Shown piece by piece: positions 6,594-7,028 of a DNA stretch of 7,028 nt. A program made the position numbers and the translations under genes. The notes beneath the pieces were generated by a model. It was not told the origin of the DNA, searched no databases, and saw only the letters and a program-made list of their open reading frames with translations. The stretch is from an uncultured Mollicutes bacterium (GTDB lineage Bacteria > Bacillota_I > Bacilli_A > Acholeplasmatales > Anaeroplasmataceae). Location: contig URFB01000063.1 in the NCBI GenBank assembly GCA_900547045.1, forward strand, positions 1 to 7,028. Direction: 5' to 3'. Within the stretch, counting starts at the first letter, position 1; each line of letters begins with the position of its first letter.

Positions 6594-6618
6594 GGAGCTA
6601 ATAGCTCCTTTTATTTTT
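6594..6618 (+). terminator. Rho-independent terminator of the ferredoxin gene
   Basis: GGAGCT, a 3-nt AAT loop and AGCTCC form a six-pair stem, followed by TTTTATTTTT. It starts 6 bp past the stop codon and separates the ferredoxin transcript from the following cotJ-like genes, which therefore need a promoter of their own. Confidence 0.88.
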
Positions 6619-6620
6619 GC

Positions 6621-6650
6621 CTATACATTTATTTTTATGCTTCATAATTT
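6621..6650 (+). promoter_or_regulatory. Possible promoter of the cotJ-like genes, perhaps SigE-like
   Basis: Between the ferredoxin terminator and the next gene only about 40 bp remain, so a promoter must lie here unless there is read-through. CATAATTT at 6643-6650 resembles a SigE -10 box (CATAnnnT), with an ATA core at 6623-6625 at about the right distance for a poor -35. The same CATAAT could be a SigA -10 box, but no fitting -35 is seen. Known cotJ operons are SigE-controlled in Bacillus, which is the main reason to propose it. Confidence 0.3.
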
Positions 6651-6658
6651 AAAATGGA

Positions 6659-7015
6659 GTGATTAAAATAAAAGAAATCTTAAATCCTATTAATGCTCTT
6701 GCTCTAGGAAATTCATTTAAGGATGAATATTCCTTCTACAAATACAAGCAGGAGGATTTTACAAATATAAAAACTGAGAAGGAAAATCTTCTAATCCTTA
6801 TTATGAGCTACCGCTTTAATTTAATTGATATGTCATATTTGCTTGATATAAATCCAGATAATTTAGAGCTTCTCAATTATTTTAATAAAGTGAAAAAGGA
6901 TTATTATAATCTTTTAAGCTATTATGAGGATAAATATAATGCTCTTTCCAATATTGCATTTAAGGATTTTGACAAATATTGCTATATAGCAAAGCATTGG
7001 GGAGGTGATAAATAA
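6659..7015 (+). CDS. cotJB: CotJB-like spore coat protein with a CotJA-like N-terminal segment
   Basis: About 115-118 residues. Residues 41-97 fit the CotJB family: a helix starting ENLLILIMSYRFNLIDMSYL, the signature LLDINPDN (family LDTHPDD), then a charged helix ending YYEDKYNALS (family YE-x2-YGPL). The tail KYCYIAKHWGG stands where CotJB has its Trp-rich end. CotJB is a small inner spore-coat component made with CotJC. Residues 8-30 (NPINALALGNSFKDEY and a following YKYK) recall the CotJA pattern P-x2-AL-x2-G-x2-F-x2-Y-x2-Y, so this may be a CotJA-CotJB fusion; ordinary CotJB is about 85-90 residues. The start is uncertain. GTG 6659 is the only canonical start after the in-frame stop at 6650, but it overlaps GGAG (6656-6659); that GGAG is 8 nt from an ATA codon at 6668, which would give 115 residues. 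The stop overlaps the next ATG. Confidence 0.75.
   Translation: MIKIKEILNPINALALGNSFKDEYSFYKYKQEDFTNIKTEKENLLILIMSYRFNLIDMSYLLDINPDNLELLNYFNKVKKDYYNLLSYYEDKYNALSNIAFKDFDKYCYIAKHWGGDK
7001..7009 (+). promoter_or_regulatory. Ribosome binding site of the last gene
   Basis: GGAGGTGAT is a full-length match to the anti-Shine-Dalgarno sequence, with nine bases between GGAGG and the ATG at 7015. It lies inside the end of the CotJB-like gene, so the two are translated from one transcript, with a TAATG stop-start overlap. Confidence 0.85.
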
Positions 7016-7028
7016 TGTGGAACTATAA
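7015..7028 (+). CDS. cotJC: Start of a probable CotJC (manganese-catalase-like spore coat protein), cut by the window edge
   Basis: Only four codons are visible: Met-Trp-Asn-Tyr. That a gene starts here is well supported by the excellent Shine-Dalgarno sequence and the TAATG overlap with the preceding stop. The identity rests on context: the gene after cotJB is normally cotJC, whose product begins Met-Trp-x-Tyr (MWVYEKK in Bacillus subtilis). CotJC belongs to the manganese catalase family. After Tyr the next codon starts AA, so Lys or Asn rather than the usual Glu. The protein itself cannot be judged from this window. Confidence 0.55.

Overview
The window is an A+T-rich stretch of bacterial chromosome from a low-GC Firmicute-type organism. 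The gene types (GrlA/ParC-ParE topoisomerase IV, PlsY, a YneF/UPF0154 protein, a clostridial-type 2[4Fe-4S] ferredoxin) and the AGGAGG-like ribosome binding sites point to Bacilli in the broad sense, perhaps an Erysipelotrichales/RF39/mollicute-like anaerobe. TGA is read as stop and tryptophan is TGG, so the genetic code is standard. A probable cotJ locus at the right edge suggests a spore-forming lineage, or one descended from spore formers. This placement is inference from gene content; there is no 16S rRNA or other marker in view.

Layout. Positions 1-5062 are a minus-strand operon, parE-parC-PHP protein, read from a good SigA-type promoter at 5098-5126. ParE and ParC form topoisomerase IV, which unlinks daughter chromosomes. 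The third gene, cut by the left edge, encodes a PHP-superfamily metal-dependent phosphoesterase. The genes are 10 bp and 2 bp apart, so translation is probably coupled. Divergent from parE, plsY (5231-5944, +) has its own promoter and makes the acyl-phosphate:glycerol-3-phosphate acyltransferase of phospholipid synthesis. It converges on yneF (6012-6227, -), with two back-to-back terminator hairpins between them. Divergent from yneF is a monocistronic ferredoxin gene (6417-6587, +) with an extended -10 promoter, a strong Shine-Dalgarno sequence and its own terminator.

The least ordinary part is the right edge. The protein at 6659-7015 is not a plain hypothetical: its main part fits the spore-coat protein CotJB, and a short N-terminal segment resembles CotJA. 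The next gene overlaps its stop codon (TAATG) and starts Met-Trp-Asn-Tyr, as expected for CotJC, the manganese-catalase-like partner. The putative cotJA/B gene also has an unusual start: the Shine-Dalgarno sequence is ideally spaced to an ATA codon, while the only canonical start, a GTG, overlaps it.

Several start codons were set by promoter and Shine-Dalgarno position rather than by the longest reading frame: parE at ATG 5062, plsY at ATG 5231 and ferredoxin at ATG 6417. I see no tRNA, rRNA, CRISPR, insertion sequence or riboswitch, and no intergenic gap above 300 bases.
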